Source: Endocalyx cinctus (lineage: Eukaryota > Ascomycota > Sordariomycetes > Amphisphaeriales > Apiosporaceae). From it: 64,000 nucleotides of DNA. The translations under genes and the position numbers were made by a program. This document shows positions 38,957 to 49,421 of this stretch, in pieces; the stretch's first letter is position 1, and each line of letters begins with the position of its first letter. The notes under the pieces were generated by a model. That model was not told the origin of the DNA, did not search any database, and saw only the letters and a program-made list of their open reading frames with translations. The DNA is taken from assembly GCA_001600455.1 (NCBI GenBank), contig BCKC01000010.1, positions 1,742,556-1,806,555 of the forward strand, written 5' to 3'.

Positions 38957-41284
38957 CTACCGAGACGCAATCATATCGACCTCATCATCCACATCATCCT
39001 CATCCAAAAACCCCAACCCGCTATCGTACTTCCTCCGCTTCTTCGCCATACTCCTCGCCATCTCCGTCTCGGGCGACGATCCCGCCTTTTGCTTCCCGCC
39101 CGACAGCCTAGCGGACCTCCTCTTCGGCGTGTTGCTATTACTACTCGCCTCGACCACCCTCCTCAGCTCCTCCCTCAACGAATCGATCACCTCGACCGCG
39201 TTCCTCCTCTCCCCTTCCAGTTTTCCGTTCTCGACCCTCAGCTTCCGGATCGTCTCGTGCGCGCTCCTCAGCCCCGCGTTCACCCCGTCGATCTCCCTCT
39301 TCAGTTCCGCGACCCTCGCGTCCCTCAACGCGAGCGCGGCCCCCGCCGTCCGATTCCGCTGGCGGATCCGCTCCCTCAGGGCGTCGAGGTCGGCGCGAAC
39401 GCGATCCCCGGCTTCGACCGACGCGGCGAGTTTCGCTTCGAGCGCCGACGCGACGGCGCCGTGCTCGCCTTCCATCTTGGACACGAGCCCTTCCAACTCG
39501 GAAACGTCCCGTCTGTACCCCTCGGCGGCGGCTTTGAGTCTTTCCAACCCCAACTCCAGATCGGCGATCTTTTCGGCTTTCGCCGCGTCCGCTTCGCGGA
39601 GGGTCGCGGCGGCGTCGACGCGCGCGCCGAGCTGCTGCCGCAAGGACAGCTCGAGCGCGTGGTACTCGTCGATCGCGTCCTCGTCCTCGCGCGCGCGGCG
39701 GGCGAGGTCGCGCAGGCGCGCGAGGACCAGGTCGAGCACCTCGGCGCCGCGCGAGGTCAGCGGGAGGGTGACCTCGCCGGGCGTTAAGTATTCGAGCTCG
39801 AGACGCGCCGAGCGGAACCCCGAGGCGACGGAGGCGATCATGGCGTGCGCGTCGGTCCCCGAGAAGCCGAGGGTGCGGATGGAGGAAGTTAGGTCGGCGA
39901 GGGCGGCGGTGCGGTCCGAGAGGGAGCGGAGGATTTGGTCGACGTGGGATTCGAGGGCCTTTTCTTCCGTTTCTTTTTCTGTTTCTTCCGAGGACGGGGT
40001 AGAGTTGGTTTCGCGGGGTGGGAAGGGGCAGGACGATGATATGGATGTGGATATTGATGACGACGGGTCGGTCGTCGAGGCCGCGGTCAGTTTTTCCAAG
40101 ACGCGTTTATGCAGCGCCGAGCGCGAGTCTAGCGCGTCGGATAGTTTGTTCAGCTCGAGTCGCAGGGACGCTAACTCCTCTTCCAGCGCCTGCTTCTCGG
40201 GGTCGGGGAGAGAGGCTTGGATACCGGCGTGCGCGTTACTAGGCGTCGAGGCGGTGAAAAGCCGCTGCGAGCACGGCGTCGCCGGTAACAAGGGACTGGT
40301 GCAAGGCGGGGTAGGGAACGATCCCGAAGCCGACATGGTGGTCGAGGACGGTTTAGCTCTTGATTTAGAGGGTGTGCTGCTCACCAGGTCGGCCATCGAG
40401 CTGTCCCCGAATGCCTCGTCGTTGTCGAAGTCCTCGTCCTCGAGGTACGTGTCGGAGAAGGGATCGCGCGCGGCCAAGGTCCAGTCGTACCGGCTCGTAT
40501 CCATCGCGGTCACGTCGGCGGCAGAAGCAGCACCGACGGCGGGCGAAGAAGCGGTCAAGTCGCGACCGCCGCTCTCCTCCCGTTGTTTGAGGACGGTTAA
40601 CTCGCCTCGTAACCGCTCGACCTGGGTCTCGAGGTCGAGAACCGCGACGTCGCTGTCTTCACGTTGTAAGATCGACGACAACGACGACGACTCGTCGCGC
40701 AGGCGCGAGATCTCGGCGTCCTTCTCGGCGAGCGCCTCGCGCAGACGAGTGACCTCGCGGTCCCGCGCGCGCCGGCGGGTCTTGGTTTCCGTCTCGATCT
40801 CGTTCATCTCCTCGCTCAGGCCGTTGCGACGGATCCTCCGCTTGACCCTGTCGTCGAGGATCTGGCGGAGGGAGAAGAGGCGGATCTCGTTTTTACCGTC
40901 GTCGTTGTCGTCGCCACCCGCTAGCTCGTCTACTTCTTCGTCTTTTTCTCGACAAGACGAGGAAGGCGCCGAACTTATTCTTCCTCTTCTTCTGCGCTTG
41001 GGGGAGGAAGGTCCGTCGAGGGTGGATCGACGGATTAGAGGGGTGAGGCCCGTAGATAATGAAGATGAAGAAACGCGATGGTCTTCTTTGTCTTCTAGGT
41101 ACGAAGGACCCGGATCGGAGAAACGAACTCGTTTCTTGGATTTGGGTTTGCTGGGGGTTTTGGCGCATAGCGACGACGACGAGATCCGAGGCTTGACGGA
41201 CGGGCTGGCGGCTCCTACGCTGCTACGTCGTCGCGTGCGACGGAGCGCGATGGGAAGATCTTGCGATGGGACTTCCTTAACCAT
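38957..41284 (-). CDS. Coiled-coil protein, 'chromosome segregation ATPase'-type fungal family
   Basis: Intronless 775-residue protein. The N-terminus is basic and Ser-rich with nuclear-localisation-like clusters (KRVRFSDPGP, PKRRRRGR). A coiled coil begins near residue 170 (REVTRLREALAEKDAEISRLRDE) and resumes from about residue 370 to the end with long heptad-like Leu/Glu/Arg stretches. A short Pro/Ser linker (FPTPPCTSPLLPATP) carrying FSDTYLEDEDFDND-like acidic motifs separates them. The C-terminus has a basic patch (PKRRSARLSGGKQK). No Walker A, ABC signature or hinge is visible, so it is not itself an SMC ATPase. Databases commonly give this fungal family a chromosome-segregation label, and I infer a nuclear structural role at most. 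Its coding strand is GC-rich enough to keep a 720-codon frame open on the opposite strand. Confidence 0.75.
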   Translation of the reverse strand: MVKEVPSQDLPIALRRTRRRSSVGAASPSVKPRISSSSLCAKTPSKPKSKKRVRFSDPGPSYLEDKEDHRVSSSSLSTGLTPLIRRSTLDGPSSPKRRRRGRISSAPSSSCREKDEEVDELAGGDDNDDGKNEIRLFSLRQILDDRVKRRIRRNGLSEEMNEIETETKTRRRARDREVTRLREALAEKDAEISRLRDESSSLSSILQREDSDVAVLDLETQVERLRGELTVLKQREESGGRDLTASSPAVGAASAADVTAMDTSRYDWTLAARDPFSDTYLEDEDFDNDEAFGDSSMADLVSSTPSKSRAKPSSTTMSASGSFPTPPCTSPLLPATPCSQRLFTASTPSNAHAGIQASLPDPEKQALEEELASLRLELNKLSDALDSRSALHKRVLEKLTAASTTDPSSSISTSISSSCPFPPRETNSTPSSEETEKETEEKALESHVDQILRSLSDRTAALADLTSSIRTLGFSGTDAHAMIASVASGFRSARLELEYLTPGEVTLPLTSRGAEVLDLVLARLRDLARRAREDEDAIDEYHALELSLRQQLGARVDAAATLREADAAKAEKIADLELGLERLKAAAEGYRRDVSELEGLVSKMEGEHGAVASALEAKLAASVEAGDRVRADLDALRERIRQRNRTAGAALALRDARVAELKREIDGVNAGLRSAHETIRKLRVENGKLEGERRNAVEVIDSLREELRRVVEASSNSNTPKRRSARLSGGKQKAGSSPETEMARSMAKKRRKYDSGLGFLDEDDVDDEVDMIASR

Positions 41285-42401
41285 GTTGTAATGGTGCGAC
41301 GGATTCGTCGCAGTCAGCTTATGTTAGATTAAATGATTGAATAAAACAAAAAACTCCAAAAAAAAAATATGTACGGAGTATAGTAGTTTGATAGAAAGAT
41401 GAAGGAATGTATAGGTATAGTAAGGTTAAGCCAATGGGTTAAGATTTAAATTAGGGATGATTCCGATTGGAATATATAAATACACTTTTATTCCATTTAT
41501 GAAATATGCAAGGGGGAAGAAGAAGTGGGAATGGGGGACGGAAAACAAAATAAAGGGTCGAATATTTGATTCAAGTCGCGTCTTTTTTTTCTCTGGTCTG
41601 AATAGTTATTCGAAGAGAAGGACGTGCATCACGAAAGTAAACAGTTTACATATTTCCTAATTGGGTAAGTGGGGTTATTGTACTCCCCTAAATTTTGGGG
41701 TTGTTTACTTATTTCTCACAGCGGTTTAGTGGGAACTGCCCCGCGTTGAATTGGCGAATGGAGACCAATCAGTTTGTTCCGTACAGGGGAATCGATACAG
41801 CATAACTACGATGTCTAGTATAGCCTGTTATAGGTATTTGTTTAGTGAGGTATCATGTGAAGAAATAATAATAATAATAAAAAGGAGAGTATTATATTTT
41901 ATGGTTACTATGCCGATATTTTGATATTGTTGAGATTCAAAAGGATTGATTGGAAAAGAAATTCTCTCGTTGAGTTACCGATTCTTAGAGCCTGAAACCT
42001 CTAAATTGCTTAGTGGTTATTCAAACCATTGAAGTATAATTTACAACAAGAAATATATTCTCTCGGCTTATGATACGCAGTATTTTAAGTACAAGTTGAT
42101 CGGATAATACTAATAGAATTAATTATCATACTACCCAGACTGAAAGGGCAGATTCAGGTCCCAGCGTCTGGCGGTGTATATTATCCTAGGCTGCTAGGTT
42201 AGTATAATCAAGGGGTAGGGAAATTGCTCTTTCAGAATGACTCACATACGCGCACAGATAGAATAGAGAGTAGTTAAGGTACAGAGTACAGAGTATACGC
42301 GACCGCGATCATCCTATTATTCTCCTAAGAGCTCTCAAATAAAACTAATTTCGTCTCCCTCTCTTTTGTCTCTTTTTTTTTAATATTATTATTATCATTA
42401 T
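41285..42401. other. Intergenic: promoter of coiled-coil gene, 3' flank of SDR gene
   Basis: 1.1 kb of AT-rich DNA with a TACGGAGTA motif at 41,372, about 90 bp upstream of the coiled-coil start codon, and an ATA repeat near 41,865-41,881. A frame of 67 codons at 41,457 has no recognisable feature. Confidence 0.6.
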
Positions 42402-43345
42402 TTAATCAAAATCCGTGCTAAGCGCAACTTCTTCGCTAAGCGTAAAATCCGCCACAAACTTCTCGTTATTCCTCTTCATCCTCGTCAGCGCGTCCTTCCC
42501 CATCACCATCCTCAGCACTTTGCCCTTCAACTTCCCCGCCAACCCTTCCCCCGTGACGAGCTCGAAGATGCGCTCGGCGCCCTTTCGCGGGTCCCCCTCC
42601 TGATTTCCGTCGTACGCCCCGAAATGGGCGAACGTCTTGCCGACCGCCGTGCCCTCGTACTCGGCCGGCAGCGGCGTCGCCGACATTTGCAGTTTCGTTA
42701 AGAAATCGGTCCGGAACGCGCCCGGCTCGACGATCAGCACGGCGATCCCGAAGGGCGCCACTTCTTTCGCGAGCGACTCGGATAGCCCTTCGAGCGCGGC
42801 CTTGCTCGCCACGTACATGCTGTTCGCCGGCAGGGGGTCCTTCGCCGCGATGCTGCTGAGGTTCACGATCGTGCCCGTCTTCCGGGATCGCATGTCCCCG
42901 AGGACGGCTTGCATCGCCCAGAGGGGCCCGAAGAAGTTGGTATTCATCTGGATCATCGTTTCCTCCTCGCTATTGAAAAGTAAGATAAATGTCGTCAGTG
43001 ATGAGGCAATTCAGGATAAGTAGGATAAACTTGTTAAAGAAAAAAAAAAAAAAAAACGTACGTATACTGCTCAAGAGCGGCAAACATGGCGAAACCGGCA
43101 TTATTCACGAAGACGTCGATCGGTCCGACGGATTTTATCTTCTTGTCGATGCTCGCTTTGCCTTCCGTCATGTCCATCTCGATCACCTGCCCGCCGGCGC
43201 TCTCGATCTGCTTCACGGCGTCGGCGGCGCGCACTTTATCCCTCAATGATCCGATGACCCGGTGCTTAGCTCGCAGGGCGGTGAGCGCGAGGAGAAGGCC
43301 CAGACCGTTGGAGGCGCCGGTGATGAACCAGATCGGGGATGACAT
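42402..43345 (-). CDS. Short-chain dehydrogenase/reductase (classical SDR)
   Basis: Two exons, 43345-43062 and 42969-42402 (92-nt intron with a poly-T stretch right after the GTACGT donor), giving 283 residues. It has the full classical SDR set: the cofactor-binding TGASNGLG at residues 9-16, NNAG at 81-84, catalytic Ser in VNLSSIAA (about 133-134), and Y147-x3-K151 in MYVASK. It should catalyse NAD(P)(H)-dependent oxidation or reduction of a carbonyl/alcohol; the substrate cannot be told. S32-x-R35 after the second strand (IGSLRD) is compatible with NADP(H). No signal peptide, so probably cytosolic. A TATA box lies about 147 bp upstream of the start. It may be an independent metabolic gene, because its neighbours are not biosynthetic. 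Confidence 0.92.
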
Positions 43346-44035
43346 GGTGATGAATTAAATTTTGATGAGAAGAGTTGGTATGTTCAGGGAAATGATATGC
43401 TTTTGACGTGAAGAATTAAGTCGAGATGGGAAGTTAAAGAAAAGGGTAGGTTTGTCTACTAAAAACACACTGCAATCTGTGATTCTGTCGATATTTATAT
43501 ACCCGGCTTGAATATCTACTATATCAGCAACGCCTTTATCGACTTTACGACTTCCCGTTGCTTGTCACATGTCACTTTCTAACCAGATCGTGGAAGTTCA
43601 TCATTTCCATCTCCATATATTACTAGCTTATATGCAAGTGATAGTTCGGGCACTTTTCATTATGAGTCTTCATCGGTGATAAAAATCGGCGATATTAAGG
43701 TTCAGCTTGCGGTTGACTCGACATCGCCGATGACCCATTTAAACGACCGGAGGTATCGACACTAACTTGTGTTAATTCCGGGTTTTACCATCCCGTCCCA
43801 TCTATTCTATCCGCCTTATACTACCCTCCCTGCCTCCTATGATGTTATCTGCACGATACTATCGTACATATATGCACACACTTTACACGGCATATAAGAT
43901 ATTTTATATTACAGATGATCTTCCGACTATGACTCACTCTAAATTACGATGATCGCAATCTACGGAAGCAAAATAAATCATGAAGTGACTACTAACTTAT
44001 TCATATAACGAGATCGTCTCTCCATATCAACCTAA
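43346..44035. other. Intergenic: SDR promoter and 3' flank of GH43 gene
   Basis: 690 bp of AT-rich DNA. The - strand TATA element is listed separately, and nothing else is assigned. Confidence 0.6.
43492..43501 (-). promoter_or_regulatory. TATA box of the SDR gene
   Basis: TATATAAATA on the minus strand, about 147 bases upstream of the SDR start codon and followed by a C/A-rich leader. Confidence 0.55.
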
Positions 44036-46376
44036 CTATTCCTCCGGAGGGTATACCACGATCTTATCTACGTCGGCACCCTTATAATCAATCCCATTAA
44101 AAAGACCTCCAATCGTAATCGTGTTATCGGACCCTTCGCTCAACGTGAGTAGCAGCGGCGTCGATAACAGTATACCTTTATGCGTATCTCTCTGGAATAG
44201 CGTCTCGAGTTCCTCCGTATTGCCATTGACGACGACGCTGCTGATGCGACGAAGCGCCCACGCGCCGCCGATACGGTCCGGTGATCCGCCAGCTAGGGGA
44301 AGGGAGAAGGTAAGTGAGTGAGCTTGGAGTGTGCCAAATGCAGATTAATATCTTTTTGGAGGGGTTGCTCATCACTTACGTTGGTCGCCAAAGCCCATGT
44401 CATCGGTATCTAGTCAAGATTATTAGCACAATGCGATGATGCGTTGAATCTATCCTTTACTTCTTGGATAGTACTTACTTTGGTAGTAGAATGAGACCCA
44501 TTGAGGCTTGCCGGTGCCTTCTATCCCACTGAAGGTTACGGTACTGTCGTTACCGTAGATCCCCGTCAAAATAGTACCGTTGCTAGCAAAGTTCTAAAGC
44601 AGAGAACAGAAAGAGATTAGTCAAAAATGAAATGTACTCTGATTATAGCCCGGGATACTTTGTATATATGGGATCGCTTACGGCTTCTTGCTTGAATGCA
44701 TCCCCGTTCGTTGTCGCATCGTTGCCGAAATACGTTTTGCCCTGTACGGGATTCCAAATTCCGGATTTTCTAACGAAGACAAATTTAATCAGCTAGAGGG
44801 AAGTTAAGAAAAAGTCCGTCCTTTCCGGTACTTACACGTCTAGATCATAAATATCGTGCCATTCCACCTCCAACGTCTTTTTATCGTCGTCGATGACCAT
44901 CGGTAACCAGATGTATCGAGATTCCCAGAGAGAATTCGAATCCCACTTCAATAAAATTTTGATTTGGATAAAAAGTGATTAGCTCTCTTTTCACACGTGA
45001 AACAATAGAGGCGGTACTAAAACGGAGAAAGAAAAACAACCTACCTGGTCACCGAGATACAAGTACGTCGTTTGATCCGTGCCATTGATGGTTAAGGTGA
45101 AGCCCGATTGAGAATTGTACGTCCTCGTATTCAGAGGAGCGACGATCCACGGCTGTGACCATGGTCCGCTTAGAGAATCTGCCCGAAATGCTACGACGTC
45201 TGGATTTTCCTTGCATTAGCACTAGCATTCGCATTTGAAACCTCATTTTGTTGTTTGCCGTCTTCATTTTCATCGATCTTCTAATCATCTTAAATATTTT
45301 GGACGTAGTAATATGACTTTTCAAACTGAACCCCTTCTTGCACTTTATCCTGCCAGGAAGAGAGGACGAGTAAAAGAAAAAAACGAGAGGGAAAAAAAAA
45401 AAACGCACTATTAGGTCTATACCCCGTCTTGTGACTCATCAGGGCGTAATAGCTCCTATCCGTCTGCACGATCGTCGGCGCCTCGAGGTCGTACTTGTCG
45501 AACCTGTGCACGACCTCCTCCAGCGCCGAAACCCCCTCGTCGTACGCCGTCAGGTACACGTCGCGACCCTGCGCGCTATCGCCGTTCGAGTAGAGCGCGT
45601 ACGTGCGCCCGTCCTCGCGATCGGTGAACATGCCGAAATCCTGGGACCAGTTCCCCAGCGGCGCCGTCGCGTTCGCGAACGCGTAGGGACCGGGCGCGAC
45701 GGAGGACGTGGCGAGGCCTTGCAGGAGGAGCCCGTAGCTGGAGTTGTCGGCGTGCCACCACATCTGGTACCGAGGTAAAGGTGATGAAGGGTTAGATTGG
45801 ACAAAACAGAAAAAGATTGGGAAGTGAGAGTAAGAGATAAAGAAGAAAGATCGTTCCTGGACGTACGTGATACTGCCCTGTACTCTTGCTATACACGACT
45901 TTGGGTCGCTGGATGATCATCTCGGGGGAAATATAGGGATGGCCCTCGATCGGTTCTGCCACGATCCTCCCATACGCGATTAGCACGGATTTCCTTTTCT
46001 TTAATCTTTTTTTTTTCTTCTAATCTTCCCATCCTCATGCTAAATGACAAACCCAGAAAACAAGTTTTTTCTCTACCTTCAAATAAAAGAAGTAGAGAAA
46101 AAAAAAAGCAATCTTACCCAACGCCAAACCGTGAAATTCCCACGTGGCCAAATCCTCGGAGCTGTAGACCGAGACGCCTCCGCCTTCGACCTGTCCCTCG
46201 ACCTTGTACTCGCCGAACCACCAGAATTTGCCCTCGTCGAGAATCACGCTACCGGCGTGCGCGCTCACCAGGTTCCCGTCCGTGTCCCGCCACCGCGCGC
46301 CCGGGACGATGCATTTCGCCGTCGCGCACCATAGGTGCAGCAGACATGCTACTAAGAGCGAGTTCATTGTTTTCAT
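44036..46376 (-). CDS. Secreted glycoside hydrolase family 43, exo-1,3-galactanase-like
   Basis: Nine exons: 46376-46118, 45955-45867, 45763-45409, 45199-45045, 44945-44836, 44769-44682, 44593-44479, 44409-44380, 44292-44036. All introns are GT-AG and the joined frame is 485 residues. A signal peptide is evident (MKTMNSLLVACLLHLWCATA), so the enzyme is secreted. The five-bladed GH43 domain follows: HAGSVILDEGKFWWFGEYK, IQRPKVVYSKSTGQYHMWWHADN, NWSQDFGMFTDREDGRTYALYSN, and the catalytic-acid region DLEAPTIV with Glu near residue 210. The pattern fits GH43 subfamily 24, galactan 1,3-beta-galactosidases acting on arabinogalactan side chains; that subfamily is known to lack the usual catalytic base Asp. 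I infer plant cell-wall degradation. No carbohydrate-binding module is recognised at the C-terminus, which ends KIVVYPPEE. Exon 8 is only 30 nt. Exon joins were chosen to keep phase and restore family motifs. Confidence 0.88.
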
Positions 46377-47104
46377 GCTTGTATTATTACTGTTATATCT
46401 CGGCACGTACACATGCAGCGTTTTATTTTAACATGTGTACGAAAATGAGAGTAAATACGGGGAAAAACTACAAGCTGTGCGGATTATGTAGGTATAATAT
46501 ACATTATTTAGCATTCATCCTAATAACAAAAATCCCTTCGGTGTGGGATATCCACCGAATCCTTTACTATGAAGAAAATGGTTCACTATGATCCCGTCTG
46601 CCAAGAGGAGCAAGTAAAAGACCTGTCCAACTTAATTGTTTTTTCTATCTCTCTCTCTTTGCGGAACACTTACCCCGCAAAACCGCAAAACAAAATAAGA
46701 ACAATTTCTCCGCAATAGCTTTTCTTGGTATCGCTATAGTACTCCCCCGCGATATCGTTTTGCGGGCGGCCTTGTTGTTGGTGCGGGTGAAGAGAAGGAA
46801 AAAGAAAAAAACATTCCGGGGGTTTGCGGTGATTTGGGGTTCTAGGCGACCCAGTTTCTTAGGAGCATTGGACGGCGTGACGTAGGGGGTCGTTCAGGGG
46901 TTGAGGACGGGGTACAATTCTTGACCCTTTTGTGGGAATTCTACGGGCCAATTATTTGACTTGCCAAATCGATGGTAGGATATATTACACCTTAATTAGT
47001 GTAGATGATAGAATATGTTACAGTTTGCTCGAAATTGTATGAATAAATAGCTTCTCCGGTCGTTTTTTTTTTTTTTTTTTTTGGCAAATTATCACAAGAA
47101 AGCC
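46377..47104. other. Intergenic: GH43 promoter and 3' flank of the P-loop gene
   Basis: About 730 bp containing the presumed GH43 promoter, purine/pyrimidine blocks and a T17-18 run at 47,063-47,081. No coding potential is seen. Confidence 0.6.
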
Positions 47105-47756
47105 TTACTCCACCTCAACCACAACCTCACCTTCACCCTCCGGCCTCTCAAACCCAGCCCAATAACTATCCAGCAGTTGATCCGTAATCTCCAGCGCGCA
47201 ATTAGCATCAACCCCCACCTCCCTCCTCTTCGCGATCCTTTTTCTCAAGACCTCCTTATCCTCCACTCTCAAGTAAACCAGGACCCACCTCCCGCCGTTC
47301 TGCTCGATTAACCGCTTGTACTCGACCCGGTCCTCGCGACACCAGAAGGACCGGTCGAGGACGACGTCCCGCCGCGCGAGGAGCGACGAGAGTAATCGGG
47401 CCGAGCATAAGCTCGACGCTTCGTCTAAGTAGGCGTCGTACAGGGCAGGCGCGTAGTCCGTCCCCCAGAGGCCGTGCTGGGAAGCGAGGATTTCGTCGAT
47501 GGAGAGGCGGGTGAAGTGCGGGTGCGTGGATATGATGGCTTTGGAGAGGGTGGATTTACCGGCGCCTTTTTTTTCGAGTTAAATTCATGATACGACGCCA
47601 TTTTTCAGGTAGGGATTTTTTTTTTCCTGCTATTACAAGAAGTTTGAGAGAGGAAAAAAAAAACTTACCCGCGATACCACACATCATGACCACGATGGGC
47701 CGTGGATCGTCGTCTGGCCGGCGCAGATGATGCGCTACCTTTTCTAAGTTATTCAT
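47105..47756 (-). CDS. Small P-loop kinase/ATPase (AAA_33-like)
   Basis: Two exons, 47756-47669 and 47565-47105, giving 182 residues. Splicing out the 103-nt intron restores a perfect Walker A, GIAGAGKST (residues about 28-36): the intron cuts it after the first base of the middle Gly codon. Downstream are LSIDEILASQHG, a Walker-B-like DVVLDRSFW, an R-rich lid-like segment (LRKRIAKRREV) and the C-terminus ERPEGEGEVVVEVE. This layout is that of AAA_33 small P-loop phosphotransferases, close to zeta-toxin/polynucleotide-kinase-like proteins widely annotated as 'ATP-binding' in fungi. It probably phosphorylates a small molecule or nucleic acid end; the substrate is unknown. There is no signal peptide. 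The intron acceptor is preceded by eight A rather than pyrimidines, which is unusual. Confidence 0.85.
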
Positions 47757-48228
47757 CTTCTTTTTTTTTTATACAGATATCAGTTTATTCACGCGATGAA
47801 GTATTTCTAGAGCACTGTTTACGCATATATATTGCTTCAAATCGCTGATATCGGCGATTAGTGAGTCACTGGCTTAGGAGTCATAAGTCAAGAATTGCGG
47901 CTGAGCTGCAGTCTTTCTGCGTATACCAAGTGCATCAATCACATAGCATGAGTGGTTTGACTGCTCTCATGTCCAGGTTTTCTTTCTCCGAATGAGTTCA
48001 TTTCATTCTTTCGAAGCTTAAAGACCAGTTTCGGCATTCAACAATTACTTAAGAACGATTAATTACGGAGTTTAACTCAACTACCAATAACTCAAACGCG
48101 TCCACCCAACTTCTCCCCCCCTTTTTTTCAATTACTAACATCCCCCTCCCCCCCTCCAGCTTACTAATTCCTCCCGAAATCAACAATCATTGAACTCGAT
48201 TTTTTTTTCTTCCATTTTGTCCAAAAAA
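47757..48228. other. Intergenic spacer
   Basis: 472 bp between the P-loop gene start and the 3' end of the Ser/Thr-rich gene, with pyrimidine tracts near 48,110-48,210. Nothing is recognised. Confidence 0.6.
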
Positions 48229-49353
48229 CTACTGAATCGTGAATCGATCAGACGTCCTCGGCGTCACCGTAATCGTCACGCATTCCGTCTTACCACAGAT
48301 AGTCGCCGTTTCCGGTAGAAAAGGCGTGACGGTTATAGAAGGCTCGGACGAACTGCCGCCGCTGCTGCTGCTACTGCCCTTAGATGTTGAAGTTGAATGC
48401 CTTAAGCTCGTCACGCTGGTATCAGATGTAGAAGTGGTAGTGGTACAAGTGCTACTGCTACTACTGCTGCTAGTGGACGTAGACGAAGAAGTAGAGGTCG
48501 AGGTAGATGTAGAATGCGGCAGGCTCGTCACGCTAGTGTCGGAAGCGCTGCTGGTAGAAGTATGGCCGGTCGTCTCTTCGCTGCTGCTAGTAGTCGTGCT
48601 AGTGGAACTGCTCGTCGACGTCGACGTCGAATGAGCCAGGCTCGTCACGCTCGACTCGAAGGGAATCGTAGTCGGCGACGAAGGTGACCAGCAGAGGTGG
48701 CCGTGGCATATCCACGTCGTGTAAGCACTCGTGGAGAACATGCTCGTCCAGGGGCACCCGTCGCTACAAGGATCGAACGATATAGTAGTGACGCCAGGCG
48801 CGTGGGACGTAGAAATCGGCGCCGGCGTAAGTGGGGAGGGCCAGATGGTGATGGGCTCCGGAGACGGAAACGAAAAGGTTATTTCGGTCCCGGTGCTGGA
48901 CGAGGTGTGGTGGGTACTTGTCGTCGTATGGCTGTCCGTATGCGAATGGGTTAAGGAGGAAGGGGTAACGGTCCAGCTATCGTGCGCCGTATGCGAGGGC
49001 GTGCAGATCGAGAAGCCGGCGGCGGTGACGACGGAGGAGATACACGACTGGTCCAGGCACAAAAAGGGCGACACGCTAGCGAAACCCGATTCCGTCGTCG
49101 TAGCGGAGCTGGATGTTTCGCTTGGCGTGGTTGCGACCCACGGTTCACACGTAGAGGAGTCGTACTCTCCGCCGTAGACCGTGCACAGCTCCGACGTGGA
49201 GCCAGATGACCTAGTCACGGATAAGAAAGTGCTAGGGGTTCTCAGGCCTTCCGGGGTCGTCGTAGCCGACGACAGGTCAGGGCGGATAGTAGAGCGAGGG
49301 CCGCTAACGGCCGCGCCGGTGGAAAAAGCGGCAATCGATAATGAGCCTCCCAT
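48229..49353 (-). CDS. Ser/Thr-rich protein with 39-residue tandem repeats
   Basis: 374 residues in one exon, about half Ser/Thr. After a short hydrophobic start (MGGSLSIAAFSTGAAV), too weak for a confident signal peptide, there is a moderately Cys-containing segment (LCTVYGGEYDSSTCEPW, LCLDQSCISS, ITFSFPSPEPITIWP, SDGCPWTSMFSTSAYTTWICHGHLCW). It is followed by mucin-like repeats in which SVTSL-x-HSTSTS recurs three times; the encoding DNA repeats at an exact 117-nt period. The C-terminus is CGKTECVTITVTP..RFTIQ with no GPI-anchor signal. This resembles fungal cell-wall/mucin-like surface proteins that are heavily O-glycosylated. An upstream signal-peptide exon may be missing, or the protein may not be secreted. 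A TATA-like element lies about 63 bp upstream. No enzymatic function is seen. Confidence 0.7.
   Translation of the reverse strand: MGGSLSIAAFSTGAAVSGPRSTIRPDLSSATTTPEGLRTPSTFLSVTRSSGSTSELCTVYGGEYDSSTCEPWVATTPSETSSSATTTESGFASVSPFLCLDQSCISSVVTAAGFSICTPSHTAHDSWTVTPSSLTHSHTDSHTTTSTHHTSSSTGTEITFSFPSPEPITIWPSPLTPAPISTSHAPGVTTISFDPCSDGCPWTSMFSTSAYTTWICHGHLCWSPSSPTTIPFESSVTSLAHSTSTSTSSSTSTTTSSSEETTGHTSTSSASDTSVTSLPHSTSTSTSTSSSTSTSSSSSSSTCTTTTSTSDTSVTSLRHSTSTSKGSSSSSGGSSSEPSITVTPFLPETATICGKTECVTITVTPRTSDRFTIQ
48380..48680 (-). repeat. 117-nt coding minisatellite
   Basis: The word CTCGTCACGCT (+ strand) occurs at 48407, 48524 and 48641, exactly 117 bases apart. It marks three imperfect 39-codon repeats inside the Ser/Thr-rich gene. 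The blocks between anchors vary mainly in Ser/Thr codon number and identity. Confidence 0.8.
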
Positions 49354-49415
49354 CGTCAGCGGTAACGATCGGGAAAAATTGAATTTATCTAGATCTTTAT
49401 TGAAACAAAGTCTCG

Positions 49416-49421
49416 TATATA
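49416..49421 (-). promoter_or_regulatory. TATA-like element of the Ser/Thr-rich gene
   Basis: CTATATACG on the minus strand, about 63 bases upstream of the start codon at 49,353. This short distance argues that the start is close to right. Confidence 0.45.

Noticed and set aside
39129..41291. 720-codon plus-strand ORF as a gene
   Set aside because: Fully antisense to the coiled-coil gene, Arg/Ser-rich, no domain; explained by codon bias of the real gene.
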